A DNA stretch of 64,000 nt from Lamellibrachia satsuma (GCA_033239005.1 BSQZ01000005.1:11892501-11956500), one strand, 5' to 3'. Numbered from the stretch's first letter, positions 29,830 to 61,267 are shown. Translations and numbers: made by a program. Notes: a model not told the origin generated them from the sequence alone.

Positions 29830-32106
29830 GGAGGCCTGCACTAAGACCCGAAAGATCGCTATCATACAGGCCACCATATGGCCATGTATAGTGCAGTAAG
29901 GGATGCCTGCACTAAGACCCGAAAGATCGCTATCATACAGGCCACCATATGGCCATGTATAGTGCAGTAAGGGAGGCCTGCACTAAGACCCGAGAGATCG
30001 CTATCCTACAGGCCTCCCTGTGGCTATGTATAGTGCAGTACGGGAGGCCTGCACTAAGACCCGAGAGGTCGCTATCCTACAGGCCTCCCTGTGGCCACGT
30101 ATAGTGCAGTAAGGGATGCCTGCACTAAGACCCGAGAGGTCGCTATCCTACAGGCCTCCCTGTGGCCATGTATAGTGCAGTAAGGGATGCCTGCACTAAG
30201 ACCCGAGAGATCGCTATCCTACAGGCCTCCCTGTGGCCATGTATAGTGCAGTAAGGCAGGCCTGCACTAAGACCCGAGAGGTCGCTATCCTACAGGCCTC
30301 CCTGTGGCCATGTATAGTGCAGTAAGGGAGGCCTGCACTAAGACCCGAGAGATCGCTATCCTACAGGCCTCCCTGTGGCCATGTATAGTGCAGTAAGGGA
30401 TGCCTGCACTAAGACCCGAGAGGTCGCTATCCTACAGGCCTCCCTGTGGCCATGTATAGTGCAGTAAGGGAGGCCTGCACTAAGACCCGAGAGGTCGCTA
30501 TCCTACAGGCCTCCCTATGGCCATGTATATTGCAGTAAGGGAGGCCTGCACTAAGACCCGAGAGATCGCTATCCTACAGGCATCCCTGTTGCCATGTATA
30601 GTGCAGTAAGGGAGGCCTGCACTAAGACCCGAGAGGTCGCTATCCTACAGGCCTCCCTGTGGCCACGTATAGTGCAGTAAGGGAGGCCTGCACTAAGACC
30701 CGAGAGATCGCTATCCTACAGGCCTCCCTGTTGCCATGTATAGTGCAGTACGGGAGGCCTGCACTAAGACCCGAGAGGTCGCTATCCTACAGGCCTCCCT
30801 GTGGCCACGTATAGTGCAGTAAGGGAGGCCTGCACTAAGACCCGAGAGATCGCTATCCTACAGGCCTCCCTGTGGCCATGTATAGTGCAGTAAGGGATGC
30901 CTGCACTAAGACCCGAGAGATCGCTATCCTACAGGCCTCCCTGTGGCCATGTATAGTGCAGTAAGGGATGCCTGCACTAAGACCCGAGAGATCGCTATCA
31001 TACAGGCCTCCCTGTGGCCATGTATAGTGCAGTAAGGGATGCCTGCACTAAGACCCGAGAGGTCGCTATCCTACAGGCCTTCCTATGGCCATGTATATTG
31101 CAGTAAGGGATGCCTGCACTAAGACCCGAGAGATCGCTATCCTACAGGCCTCCCTGTTGCCATGTATAGTGCAGTACGGGAGGCCTGCACTAAGACCCGA
31201 GAGGTCGCTATCCTACAGGCCTCCCTATGGCCATGTATAGTGCAGTAAGGGAGGCCTGCACTAAGACCCGAGAGATCGCTATCCTACAGGCCTCCCTGTT
31301 GCCATGTATAGTGCAGTACGGGAGGCCTGCACTAAGACCCGAGAGATCGCTATCCTACAGGCCTCCCTATGGCCATGTATAGTGCAGTAAGGGAGGCCTG
31401 CACTAAGACCCGAGAGATCGCTATCCTACAGGCCTCCCTGTTGCCACGTATAGTGCAGTAAGGGAGGCCTGCACTAAGACCCGAGAGATCGCTATCCTAC
31501 AGGCCTCCCTGTTGCCACGTATAGTGCAGTAAGGGAGGCATGCACTAAGACCCGAGAGATCGCTATCCTACAGGCCTCCCTGTGGCCATGTATAGTGCAG
31601 TAAGGGATGCCTGCACTAAGACCCGAGAGATCGCTATCCTACAGGCCTCCCTGTGGCCACGTATAGTGCAGTAAGGGAGGCCTGCACTAAGACCCGAGAG
31701 ATCGCTATCCTACAGGCCTCCCTGTTGCCACGTATAGTGCAGTAAGGGAGGCCTGCACTAAGACCCGAGAGATCGCTATCCTACAGGCCTCCCTGTTGCC
31801 ATGTATAGTGCAGTAAGGGAGGCCTGCACTAAGACCCGAGAGATCGCTATCCTACAGGCCTCCCTGTGGCCATGTATAGTGCAGTAAGGGATGCCTGCAC
31901 TAAGACCCGAGAGGTCGCTATCCTACAGGCCTCCCTGCTCCCTGTGGCCATGTATAGTGCAGTAAGGGATGCCTGCACTAAGACCCGAGAGATCGCTATC
32001 CTACAGGCCTCCCTATGGCCATGTATAGTGCAGTAAGGGAGGCCTGCACTAAGACCTGAGAGATCGCTATCCTACAGGCCTCCCTATGGCCATTTATAGT
32101 GCAGTA
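29830..32106 (+). repeat. 71-bp satellite array (~32 copies), hairpin-forming unit
   Basis: Unit GGGAGGCCTGCACTAAGACC then CGAGAGATCGCTATCCTACA then GGCCTCCCTGTGGCCATGTA then TAGTGCAGTAA. The arms GGGAGGCCTG and CAGGCCTCCC form a perfect 10-bp stem. TAGTGCA and TGCACTA (across the unit junction) form an alternative 7-bp stem. The first two units are more diverged (GAAAGATCG, GCCACCATATGG). Intergenic between genes A and B. Confidence 0.97.
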
Positions 32107-32335
32107 ATTGTAGCAAATGTTGCTAATAACTATAAAAAAAACTTACAAAAACTAAAAAGTACTAGCAATACTGATGATGATGATAATAATACAGGCAATT
32201 GAAACAATGTAAAAACAGCAATAATAATACAAAAGTTATAAAAAATATTTCATTCACAAATTGTACAATTACATTGTATATTAGTCTCAGTGGACATTTT
32301 CACTGAGTGTTTAAATCAGTTATGAATTAATCCAG

Positions 32336-32522
32336 TAAGTTTTGGTGTTTGTTTAGTGTTCTTTCATGAGTTAAGTTTTGGTGTTTGTTTAGTGTTCTTT
32401 CATGAGTTAAGTTTTGGTGTTTGTTTAGTGTTCTTTCATGAGTTAAGTTTTGGTTTTTGTTTAGTGTTCTTTCATGAGTTAAGTTTTGGTGTTTGTTTAG
32501 TGTTCTTTCATGAGTTAAGACG
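32336..32522 (+). repeat. 36-bp minisatellite, 5 copies
   Basis: Unit AGTTTTGGTGTTTGTTTAGT then GTTCTTTCATGAGTTA, nearly perfect. Since 36 is divisible by 3, both strands carry short repeating ORFs that are artefacts. Confidence 0.95.
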
Positions 32523-33930
32523 TAGTCATCTAGAGAAAATAAAATAACAAATATTTGTATAATAAACAATAGTAGTAATATTATCTGAAAACCCAGTATA
32601 ACATAACATTACATTACATACATATGTAAATTTCACCTGACATATTATTTTTGTAGATATAACAGTTTACAGTTTATATACATTATGTGTAATATTTACT
32701 TATAATAAATTTTTGGAGAAATTTACAAAGCCCTGGTATGAATGGGTGTTCATTTTCTCCATGACAATTTTGGGAAGGTAGTTTTTTCTTGAAGTAATTG
32801 TGGTATTATATGTTAAGAAACGACAGAAGAATTATATATTAACAAACGACAGAAGAATTCATAATAAAACTATAACATAGTCAAACGCGACGTTCATAAG
32901 TATTGTGCAAACACCTGCGTGAAGACTGTACAAATTAAATGGCAGAAAGAAATACGATATCCAGTCTGTATTTAGTTCTGTTTGATTTATTTAATACATT
33001 CTAATATGACAGAAATCGACACTACAGGCACTGTTCGACAACGACAGCAGTACAAACCAAGCGCACACATTCTACACTTCGCTACGGTTGTGTAAAAAAC
33101 GATACAAAGTAGACCTATTTAAACCGAGCGGACCTGGGAAATAGTATTCTTCAAATATTATGAAAAATATCTCTATTATATATGGACGAAATATCATAGT
33201 GGCATGTCCCGTGACATCACGTTGTCCTTTGAAACATGAAAGGCAATGGCAAAACCTACAGAGAAATAGCCACTAAATTCATAGCAGATATTATTAATAT
33301 TTTAATTCATACTAATATATGAAAAAACTCTAGAACTACACCAATAAGACATTTTCGCCCCGACTCAGGCCTGACAGGCAACACTCCTGTTTCCAGACAC
33401 AACACGCTTTTTGATTAACACCAATCCCATGACGGTCTCCGACTTGAATCATCGGGGATTTGATGACAACATCTAAACATTCCGCCACCTGTACAGTCAT
33501 GAGGCTGTAGCGATCAGTGTGACGGTCACTTGGCAAACAACATTCGACGATACATCAAACACGTGACAACCACTCGCAATCACTGGATCAGTTCAGCTAC
33601 AAGAAATTCCTCTTTAATTAAAACACAAATGCCTGAGCTGACAATAAACCAAATATAAGTGTAACGCCATCTTTCTTATTGTAACTTTTCTTAAACGAAT
33701 GTGTTCTCTTTGTTTACATTAGTTACGTGGAGCACGTAGCAACAACGTCAGATGCGTGTGACGTGTGACAGCCACATGAAGTGTCAGTCGTGTGTGACAG
33801 CTAGCTATGATAGCTATATGACAAGTCAACATCATGTAACAACTACATTACATGTCAGCAATACTGGACAGGCGCATGATTAGTCAGCAACATCTGACGA
33901 CAATATGATATTGGATCAGTACATGACTGC
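32523..33930. other. Intergenic, A/T-rich, no gene seen
   Basis: A short direct repeat (AAACGACAGAAGAATT, ~32818-32860) is the only structure noted. The 66-residue ORF near 33336-33536 shows no family features. Confidence 0.4.
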
Positions 33931-33937
33931 TACAGTC

Positions 33938-34030
33938 AGTGTTCGTGACTGCTCCATGACGTGTCAGTGTTCGTGACTGCTACATGACGTGTCAGTGTTT
34001 ATGACGGCTCCATGACGTGTCAGTGTTATG
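33938..34030 (+). repeat. 28-bp tandem repeat, ~3 copies
   Basis: Unit GTCAGTGTTCGTGACTGCTC then CATGACGT with small changes. Confidence 0.85.
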
Positions 34031-34375
34031 CCTCAATGCTGCACTCCGAACAATATCTAAATATAAGTATTCTTGGTAAATGTATATTCCTTCTCGCAAG
34101 TAGCGAATTGGTTCGCTGCGGGTCCTTTGCAGACGTGAGTTGTTTCTTGCGTTATTCATCACACAACACCGACAGTAAATAGAGGCACTTTCTGCAGAGA
34201 CGTATCTGACTGCCACTTATTTATGTTAGATCAAACAATGAAAAGAAATCGAACTGTCCAACACAACAAAAGATTACAAGGATGGCGGAATGAGGACACT
34301 ATTGTGTGGACCCCGGCAGACTGAGCGGACACGAGTCGTGTGTGTCCTGACATCGCTGCTGCACCGGTCGGCAAC

Positions 34376-52759
<18,384 letters not shown>

Positions 52760-53060
52760 AGTGGCGGTCTGTAGGGCTTACTGCGGCCGGCGAGTGTAGA
52801 GAGACGGTGGACGGTGCGAGACGTTCAACAGTGTCAGGCGAATGGACGCGACGCTCAGTGATAACTCGCGGGACAAACAGCGCGCCTGACTGGGCGGCAG
52901 TGCGTGCGGGCGGTAGTGAGTGCGGGCAAGCAAGCAAGCGCGCGCGCGAGGCAGTCAAGCGAGCAGCAGGCGGAGTAGCGCCCTGAACGCCCGCAGTCAC
53001 ACGTTGTTTGCCTGGGCGGTTGCTTTGTCGCCCGCGCCTCGGGTCGATAGAGAGATACGG
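52760..53060 (-). promoter_or_regulatory. GC/CpG-rich 5' region of tetraspanin B
   Basis: About 300 bases directly upstream of the gene B start codon are markedly richer in G, C and CpG than the flanks (for example a CGCGCGCG run near 52940). I see no TATA box. A CpG-rich promoter or 5' UTR is an inference from position and composition. Confidence 0.4.
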
Positions 53061-53584
53061 CAACTTGCTGTCGATGATTCACCTCTGAAGGTTTCTCTTA
53101 GGATCTCAACTGGGAAGACGTTACACGCAAAAGGGATAGTGTTTCACAGAGATATACACGCAATCATTTATTAGCATTTTGCAAGTGCGTGTGTCTCAGA
53201 GACACGCCCATCAGCTCTGTAGCCGCTACCGGCAGCTACGCATGAGTGAGTTGTGACAGTCACGCTTGAGTGCGTGCCACACTTAGCTGTAATTGTTATA
53301 CGTTCTCGGAGCACAATGGGCGGGTCTAGTCAGCCATCATTTGAATGACAAACTATCGCTAAGTTGGCCCATAGCGACGCCGGTTAAACAGCGTCGGCCT
53401 ACACATAAAGGGGTCATCGTATAATTGTATATGCACCAATTTTATGACTGCTGCGAAAACAACCAACACCACATGAATGTTTCCGATTAGAACCACTTCT
53501 TATTCTTGCATTAATCGTTTATATAATATTTTCATAACCGACATACGATACAATATTTAAAAAACAAAAAAAAGCATTGTATAA

Positions 53585-53765
53585 AAATCTCGGTGTACAG
53601 GTGGGTCATGTGATGTTTCTGGTACATCAATACAGCGTACAATAGTTGTATGGATGAGTCATGTGGTGTTTTATGTACGTCAATGTAGTGTACACTCGGT
53701 GTACGCATGTTTCATGGGATGTTTCTGGTACATCAAGACAGTGTACATCAGCCTCACCAGGTGTC
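53585..53765 (+). repeat. ~54-bp tandem repeat, ~3 diverged copies
   Basis: Unit GGTGTACAGGTGGGTCATGT then GATGTTTCTGGTACATCAAT then ACAGCGTACA, with substitutions and indels. Confidence 0.8.
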
Positions 53766-54777
53766 ATGTGATGCTTCAAGAATTGATGGAACCTCTTCAA
53801 TTTATTTTACAAAGTAATGTCAATGTTAATACACTCATGTGACGATGTTAGTAATACTGATACACTTTACTTTTATATCTGACACGCCATACATTGGTCC
53901 ATATACAAAAATGTTATAACAAAACCATACAACCAGTTCACGAATGTGACAAGAGCAAAGCAAACACATATAATATTATGTATACAATTGAGATATGCAT
54001 ACAATTGAGAAAAATAAGCTTTTTATATCAGCGAGTAATTAGGAAAACATGCTAACTATACCAGTTTTATTCTGGAATCCCATGTTATACCATTATTTGA
54101 AATGAAACAGGCACACACAATCTTTGATATTCAAGCCAATTATACAATTTAGATGATAACTTGATAAGTGTCATTATTTATCACCACATTCTATAGTTTT
54201 ATATTTTATATTTTACACGAGTGACGCCATTACTGCTACAGTGCTGTTCCACCACATTGGACAAGTAGATACAGAGGATTACATTTCATATTATAATTAT
54301 GTATGCAAAATGTATCACAAGCGTATTTCCTCGTTTTCTTCATTATTTCTTCTTCTCTCATAAATTTAACGACAGAAAATAACCAAGAATGAACAAGGTC
54401 AACTGCGTTTTCCAGTAACTATTGATTTTAATCTCAACCACGTGAACGCGTTAAGTTCTTTTCATAAATACCTGTTTTTCATTGAATAAATATCGATGTT
54501 GGGAGACACAATTTCCATAATGCGTGACTGACGCGACCGCTGACCGGACGTCGTCTGACTCTCAATGTCAATTAACCTTCGGCTACCACAAAGCCGCAGC
54601 GGCGATGAGTCTTCGGTGCTCGCTGTGCTGTCATTAACAGAGCGTCTAGAATAATAGGTCGTAGGTTGGCTGGTAATTGTCCCGTGATTAAAGTATCTGC
54701 GATGGTCTAAGTTACATCTCTACTGGATGACAAACTCCTTGCTTCTGCACAACCGGTACCTTCGACACAGATCCCTG
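53766..54777. other. A/T-rich intergenic sequence, no feature seen
   Basis: No ORF, repeat or RNA gene that I can support. Confidence 0.4.
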
Positions 54778-54990
54778 CTTCAACACAACCCACTTCTTCA
54801 ACACAACCCCTGCTTCAACACAACCCCCTTCTTCAACACAACCCCCTTCTTCAACACAACCCCCTGCTTCAACACAACCCCCTTCTTCAACACAACCCCC
54901 TGCTTCAACACAACCCCCTTCTTCAACACAACCCCCTGCTTCAACACAACCCCCTTCTTCAACACAACCCCCTGCTTCAACACAACCCCT
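54778..54990 (+). repeat. 18-bp minisatellite (CTTCTTCAACACAACCCC), ~12 copies
   Basis: Alternating TGCTTCAACACAACCCCC and TTCTTCAACACAACCCCC units (a 36-bp higher order). As 18 is divisible by 3, repetitive ORFs appear on both strands; they are artefacts. Confidence 0.96.
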
Positions 54991-55854
54991 CGATGTAGAG
55001 ATGGAGCAATGCAAGTCCACGCGTTTCTTAAATACATTGTTCATTCTAGTACACCGAACGGTGAGGTTTCCAAAGCCTGATTCGACAGAAACTGTATAAC
55101 TTTGGTACAATCCGAAATATACAGAATAATGTTTGAAACAGTCGGCTGTGAGACACGCCTGGTACAGACGCCCGTCTAAGGCAAACACTGCACATTTAGA
55201 GATGCCTTGGGTGAGTGAGAACAGGAAATACAACAATCTGCAAGAATACTAATACCGTAACGCCGCCCAGGAGTAAATGTTGAACAAGCAATGCAGTCAG
55301 GACATTGCAAACCCTGAACGTTTCGTCGTCACGTGAAGATTAATATTTTTAACCTTGCTTTTACCCTATTTCATCATACTAATCTATCGTCCTTGGGCGG
55401 AATGGAAACACCAAAGTGGCCTCTCCACACTTTCTTGTTTAGAATCAGTGAGGAGACTTCGGCTGGCTCAAGGACTACATCTCTTACATATTGTAATCGT
55501 CTCCTTCTTAGCACTGACGACACTGGTGATAGGTCACCACAGGGTTGAGCGTTGGTTACATGGTCCACTCATTTGATATCAAGCACCCATCGACCAGGTC
55601 TTCAAAGTGGCCGGTGATTGATGCCCTCAGGTTTTCTCCAGTCCGTTGCATACAGTCCAGGTTTGGGCTTTCCTGGGTTTGATGTGCAGAGTTGTTTGTA
55701 TACTGATTTCGGTATTGCCTGTAAATACTCCTAGGTTTTGACGCGCCTCTAAGCTCGGTTTTCCGAGGACGGATTTGGGCACAACAGAAGTATTTTTGGA
55801 TTGTATTGTATTTTATGCACCGTGAGAGGCTGCAGTTGCATAACTGGGACAATA

Positions 55855-56485
55855 ATGTCAGTTACAATAATATAATAATATATAAAATACTCCTACTGCG
55901 CTAAAATCCTCGGGAGACCCAAGCTCGGCAGCGCACCAAAACAAAATGGGTTAAGCAGTTTATAACTGATAAGCAGTTCCAGTTGTAAACAGTTGGATTG
56001 GGACATTGGGAAGCTATGGAGGATAAGTAAGTTTAAACAGGCGGGTTTTTAGTTTACGACGAAATGTTGTTATATTTCCTAGACTTAACACTAACAGGGA
56101 GTGAGTTCCACAGAGTCGGTGCAGCAACTGAAAAAAGCTCTAGTTCCGACATTTGTCTTAACACTGGGAACAAAACGTAGATTAGAATTAGATGATTGAA
56201 GCTCTCTGGGCTGTCTTGCAGGAGTGAGCAGTGAATGTAAACATGCTGGTTGCTTGGATGAAGTGCTTCATAGGTAATTGTACAGATCTTGAAAATAATG
56301 CGATATCGGACAGGGAGCCAATGCAACGATTTAAGAAGTGGTACTGAGTGAGAGAAACAGGGAAACCGGGTAATTACCCTTGGCAAACAATTGTGTAAGT
56401 TTCAAGATATAATTGGGAGCAATATCATGATAAAGGGAATTACAATAGTCAAGTCTCTGCTAACAAGAGCAGTTGCAATAGTTTT
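55855..56485 (-). mobile_element. CR1/L2-like LINE fragment with 3' tail, frame-broken
   Basis: The minus strand encodes QRLDYCNSLYHDIAPNYILK, then LLKSLHWLPVRYRIIFKICT and VAAPTLWNSLPVSVKS, and after a +1 shift TTFRRKLKTRLFKLTYPP and a stop. These blocks are the standard C-terminal part of CR1/L2-type reverse transcriptases. The 3' UTR ends in an A/T tail near 55860 (TTATATTATTG). The frame changes at least twice, so it is a dead copy. A 23-bp array begins at its 5' edge. Confidence 0.88.
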
Positions 56486-56504
56486 GTGTCAGTGACGCGT
56501 GCAC

Positions 56505-57400
56505 ACGTGTATCCATGGACCCTTGTTCACTGTATACAGGGACCCTTGTTCACTGTATACAGGGATCCTTGTTCATTGTATTCATGGACCCTTGTTCACT
56601 GTATACAGGGACCCTTGTTCATTGTGTCCACGGACCCTTGTTAACTGTAAACATGGACCCTTGTTCACTGTATACAGGGACCCTTGTTCACAGTATACAG
56701 GGACCCTTGTTCACTGTATATATGGACCCTTGTTCACTGTATACAGGGACCCTTGTTCACTGTATACATGGACCCATGTTCACTGTATACAGGGATCCTT
56801 GTTCACGGCATCCTGCGACTGTATTCAATGTATCCATGGACCCTTGTTCATGTTATCCAGCAACCATTGTTCACTATATAAAGGGACCCTTGTTCACGAT
56901 ATACAGAGACCATTGTTAACGATATCCAGAGACATTTGTTCACAACATCCAGTGATCTTTGTTCGCTATATCCAGGGAACCTTGTTCACGGTATCCAATT
57001 ACCTTTGTTCTCGGTATCCAGGGAGCCTTGTTCACAATATCCAGGGACCATTGTTCACGTTATCCAGTAACCATTGTACACGATATATAGGGACACTTGT
57101 TCACGATATACGGGGGACCCTTGCTTGTTCACGGTATCCAAGGACATTTGTTCGCGATATCCTTGGACCCTTGTTCGTGGTATCCAGGGACCCTTGTTCA
57201 AGACACCCAGAGAACATTGTTCATGGTATCCAGTTACCCTTGTTCGCTGTATCCAGGAACCCTTGTTCACAGTGTCCAATGACCCTTGTTCACGTTATCC
57301 AGGGACCCTTGTTCACGGTATCCAGGGACCCTTGTTCACCATATCCAGGGACCCTTGCTAACGATACCCAGCGATCTTTGTTCACGGTGCCTAGGGAAGC
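56505..57400 (+). repeat. 23-bp minisatellite (~38 copies), decaying to the right
   Basis: Unit ACCCTTGTTCACTGTATACA then GGG on the left, diverging to ACCCTTGTTCACGGTATCCA GGG on the right. Because 23 is not a multiple of 3, Cys/Tyr/Leu-rich plus-strand frames run through in several phases; they are artefacts. Confidence 0.96.
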
Positions 57401-58300
57401 CAATTAGATAAACAAACGCAAAGCATACGAGAGTTGCTATTTGTTGACACCATCACGTGATGTCAGTTGTTAGTTGCGCAGTTATACCTGCTGTTAGCCT
57501 TTAATAGATGTATTAATTTCGTCCGTATTTACGCATTTACCAAACAAATAAACACGTAATTTCTATGATGTGTTCAATAGTCTTATAACTGATCCATTTA
57601 TTTTAACAATGGACATACGACACCTGAAGATTGAATCGTTAGTGAATGACCGAATAAACCGTTTTTTAGATAAACCGATTAGGCTGTCCTTATGACAGTT
57701 CGTTGAAATAGGTGACAACGCCCTAATGTGTGCTTTGTACCATATCGTCCTCTTCACTCCTCAATAGAATTTCTGATCTGAACGTGGCATTAAGATCTTG
57801 TAAATAAAATTTCACTTTTCTTAACAACTGCTCTCGCTTTAATTTCAGTTTGCGTCGACCTAATCACGACATGGGCTCGAGGCACGTTTATTGAACCGTC
57901 AAGCACCGGCCTGGAAGCCGCAGACACGCATAGCAACGCATAGCAACGCCATGGAGACGCTAGTCATCGTTCCAAGCACACACCTGTCGCTTCAAGACCG
58001 GCACGACACCGGTCGAATTAATTAGATGATTGCCATCCCTTGTGACCGCAACGGTAAGTCACGTCGTTGATGGACGCAGGTGAAGGGTTGTGCGCAAATT
58101 TGCGAGTGTTTTGTTAAGGGGCTCTATCCGTCTCGACGACACAGCTTCTGGCTGGGGCGGTCAGTAAGTTTGATATGACGTCACTGAAGCATGAAACTGG
58201 TTCTGGGTGAACGACGATGACTTTTGTCTCCCGTAATCTCCATTGCGAAAACATACATTAGCCGTGCAAAAAATGCTGGCGGGCTTGAGAAAGCTGACTG
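57401..58300. other. Intergenic, no supported feature
   Basis: A CGCATAGCAA doublet near 57940 is the only repeat noted. No ORF of interest. Confidence 0.4.
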
Positions 58301-58520
58301 ATGAGGGTATGAGGCTGACTGATGAGGAGATATGAGGGTGCGGGCCGGTGGGGGATGAGAGTGCGGGCAGGGGGTAGGTGAAGGTGCGGGCAGGGCAGAG
58401 ATGAGGATGCGCGCAGGGGAGAGATGAGAGTGGGGGCGGGGGGATAAGGATGCGGGCAGGGGAGAGATAAGGGTGTGGCAGGGGAGAGCTGAGGGTGTGC
58501 GGACAGGGGAGAGGTACAGA
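58300..58520 (+). repeat. Degenerate G-rich ~22-bp repeat (GAGGGTGCGGGCAGGGGAGA)
   Basis: About nine diverged units, G-rich on the plus strand. A Pro/Ser-rich minus-strand ORF across it is an artefact. Confidence 0.8.
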
Positions 58521-59590
58521 AAGGGAGTTTATGGGGTACTTTAAGGAGCGAGATAGTGACACTAAAGGGAAGCTGATGAGGTTGGAGTTAGGGACGTAGG
58601 AGGAGATAACGCGAAGGGCCTGCAGGACGCGCAGTGGCTGATAGGGCATGATAGAGCCTGATAGAGCCATGCACGCCAATTTTTGTTATTAACAATTTTA
58701 ACACAAAGTGAAGTATTTCAGGACAATCAGTGGTAATGGCTAAATCTAGAAATGGGTGGGGTCGATTGCACTGTCGGTGTGTGCCTGACGGGACATGGCA
58801 CAGGGAGTGAATACATAAGTAAGCAAGCGAGTGGTAATCCTTGCAATGATGCAGTGTACACAATAGTCCCGGCTTCGTGTATAACAACCTAAGACTTAGT
58901 GGCTGCTACATCGCCTCTGGGCGAACAACCCCTCTATCATCACGGTCAGTCGCCGTCCCCGTGGAGTTATCCGGCATCAGATAACGACTTCTCCCCGTTC
59001 TCACCTGGTGCCATCAATGGCGAACAAGTTATATTCACGGAAGCCTCCCTTTGTGTACGACTCAACGCAGGTGTATGTATGTGTGTGCAGACTCACGAAA
59101 TAATATACATGTTTCGATATTGCAACATTAGTCAATATACGAATTATGTAGTTTGGATAGATACATCAGACGAATGGTACCGGCTTTGGTCGCAGGTGAG
59201 TCGCCCGTAATTTTGCGTCACTCAGGTATGAAACTAGGTCACGATGTAAGTAGCCGGTTCATTCAAACAAATCCACTGGTGCACGACATGAGCTGTGCGT
59301 TTCCTTAAAATAAGATGCACTCGATTTTCACGTAACACTTGTAGCAACGAAGTCAGTCGACCGTTACAGAGAATGCAACGTGATTTGTTTCGACTAAAAT
59401 CTGGACTGTTAAGGAGCCATCGTAAAACCACAGTAGTGTCACCTGGCGACCAAACACGTCAACGGTTTGAACCTCTCTATGCGTGACGTTGCTATGATTT
59501 GTTTCATTCGGGTAGCGTACCTCGCTTCGATGTTTCGAATCACAAATACCCATAATATTTGTAGTAAGTTAATAAAGCATTTCATATCAA
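58521..59590. other. Unassigned region, possible 5' part of gene C
   Basis: The plus-strand ORF at 58899-59210 (MAATSPLGEQPLYHHGQSPS onward) has normal composition and ends at a CAG|GTGAGT donor-like site, but I recognise no domain and cannot join it to gene C. Confidence 0.25.
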
Positions 59591-59592
59591 TG

Positions 59593-59636
59593 ACACGCAC
59601 GCAAGCGCGTGCACACGCACGCACGCACGCACGCAC
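59593..59636 (+). repeat. (ACGC)n microsatellite
   Basis: Short run of ACACGCACGCACGC just left of the SINE copy 4. Confidence 0.9.
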
Positions 59637-59699
59637 AATTGAATATTTGGTGTTAAACAGTAGACTTTATGCTCGGTGCAGTAACAGTTGGTAGAACGA

Positions 59700-59885
59700 T
59701 AAGAGGTGTTCGAATCATCTGCTGTCGTTTCGAAGCTGGGACAATTTCGTTCATTCTACGTTGCCTCAGTTTACTCAGTTGTATAAATGAGTTCAAGGAT
59801 ATGGACGATGATGGCCATATGTGAGTAGTGTTTGTGCAGTAATTGCAGCGTGGTTGAATGTTTCCCGGAGAAATAGAGTTAGTGT
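59700..59885 (-). mobile_element. SINE-like interspersed repeat, copy 4 (minus strand)
   Basis: The reverse complement shows CATTTATACAACTGAGTAAA, TTTCGTTCATT (reverse) and TTCGAAACGACAGCAG, then GATTCGAAC, as in copies 1-3. Confidence 0.7.
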
Positions 59886-61100
59886 TGGAAGCGTGCCTGA
59901 GTGTGTACGGCGCGTTGAGCGGCTGTAGGATTGTACACCGCGATATGCAAGAACTTGTATTTACGTTTTTATACAGTGATTGTAAATGTAGAAACGATTG
60001 GCAACATAATAAGTAATGTTGATATCAAGGTTTTGAATCTAATATGCCGTGTTTGGTTTCACGCGTTCATTACCCCGTCTATTTGGCTGTTGTCTGCAGC
60101 AAAAATATCGAGAATTCTGCGGAATAACTAATTCATTTATGGCTGCACGTTACAAATGCGCTACGCGATGACTACTGCCAATTACTACTCGCGTATGTTA
60201 ATGCATTGGTTGTCGACGAATATCGCCAATAAATCCACTGATAAAATATTCATGTGTGGTGTGACTGGTGTCTGCAGTGCTGTTTTGCGGTTCTTCGGTC
60301 AGTTCGGAGGCGAATCCAGTGTGAGACGAATCCAACGCCAGACGAATCCAGCGCCGACAGACAGACAGACAGCGATGTATAATAACTCAATGCCGTTCAA
60401 AGTAGATGCTGCATTTGTACTGGTAAGACATGTTTTATGATTATTCATATTATTCATATTATTATTATTCGTTATCACAGTTATTCTTTACTCTTTGGAA
60501 ACGACAAAAAATATCCGCAAATTAACAAGCGTTCAAACCAGACATTTCGCAAGGTCCATAACATCAAGCGGCAAGAAAGGGTCCCCAACACCGAATTCCC
60601 GAAGAGGGCAAACACGCCTAGTGTTGAAGAACCAACTCAACTCCGCCGTGCAAGACACCTGATCTGAATTGGAGAACATATTTATTGCACAACTCGACAC
60701 TCAGTACCGTTTCTACAATCAAGGTTATACTAACGTAGTGATAACGGGTGCTAGTTAACACAGTAGTTATAATTTGGTATTACTCTTCTACCAGTTTCAC
60801 CGTTCCATTCCTCCGTCACCTTCACTGTCCGCCAGATGTCAGGGCTCGTTTCTCTCCTCGTCGCTTTCAACTTCCGACGCGATGTCACAACCGAAAAGCT
60901 GAGTTCGATCGCTATTGATCCGCAAGGAAGTGACGTCATCCGCTGGGCAGTCTGGGTGATGACAGCGACCGGAACGTCGTCACTCGTGCTTCCTTTGCTG
61001 AGAAGACGACAGAAAGCAATATCGTTTAACAAAGTATGTTCGGTGAAGAAAATTCAGTAGTAATGAACCAATATACGATGAAACAATGATACAACTCGGC
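59886..61100. other. Unassigned region upstream of tetraspanin C exons
   Basis: Two plus-strand frames (60156-60440 and 60836-61060) have normal composition and end at donor-like GTAAGA or GTATGT, but neither resembles the TM1/TM2 exons expected here. The GACAGACAGACAG run at 60356 is a minor repeat. Confidence 0.25.
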
Positions 61101-61226
61101 ACGCACGCACCAACACACACACACGCACACACACACACACACAGACAGACACACACCCGCACGACGCACACACGCACACAGACAGACACGCACACACGCA
61201 CGCACGCACGCAACAACACACACACG

Positions 61227-61267
<41 letters not shown>

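Noticed and set aside
56499..57407. 302-aa plus-strand ORF of Cys/Leu/Tyr-rich repeats
   Set aside because: Artefact of the 23-bp array; overlapping phases are also open.
60156..60440. Plus-strand frame with FFGQFGG as the TM2 end of tetraspanin C
   Set aside because: Only a superficial match to the G-C-x-G-A-x-R-E motif, with no hydrophobic helix before it and ~40 extra residues before the donor-like site.
60836..61060. Plus-strand frame MSGLVSLLVAFNFRR as a tetraspanin C upstream exon
   Set aside because: No tetraspanin motif, and the minus strand is equally open; no clear acceptor.
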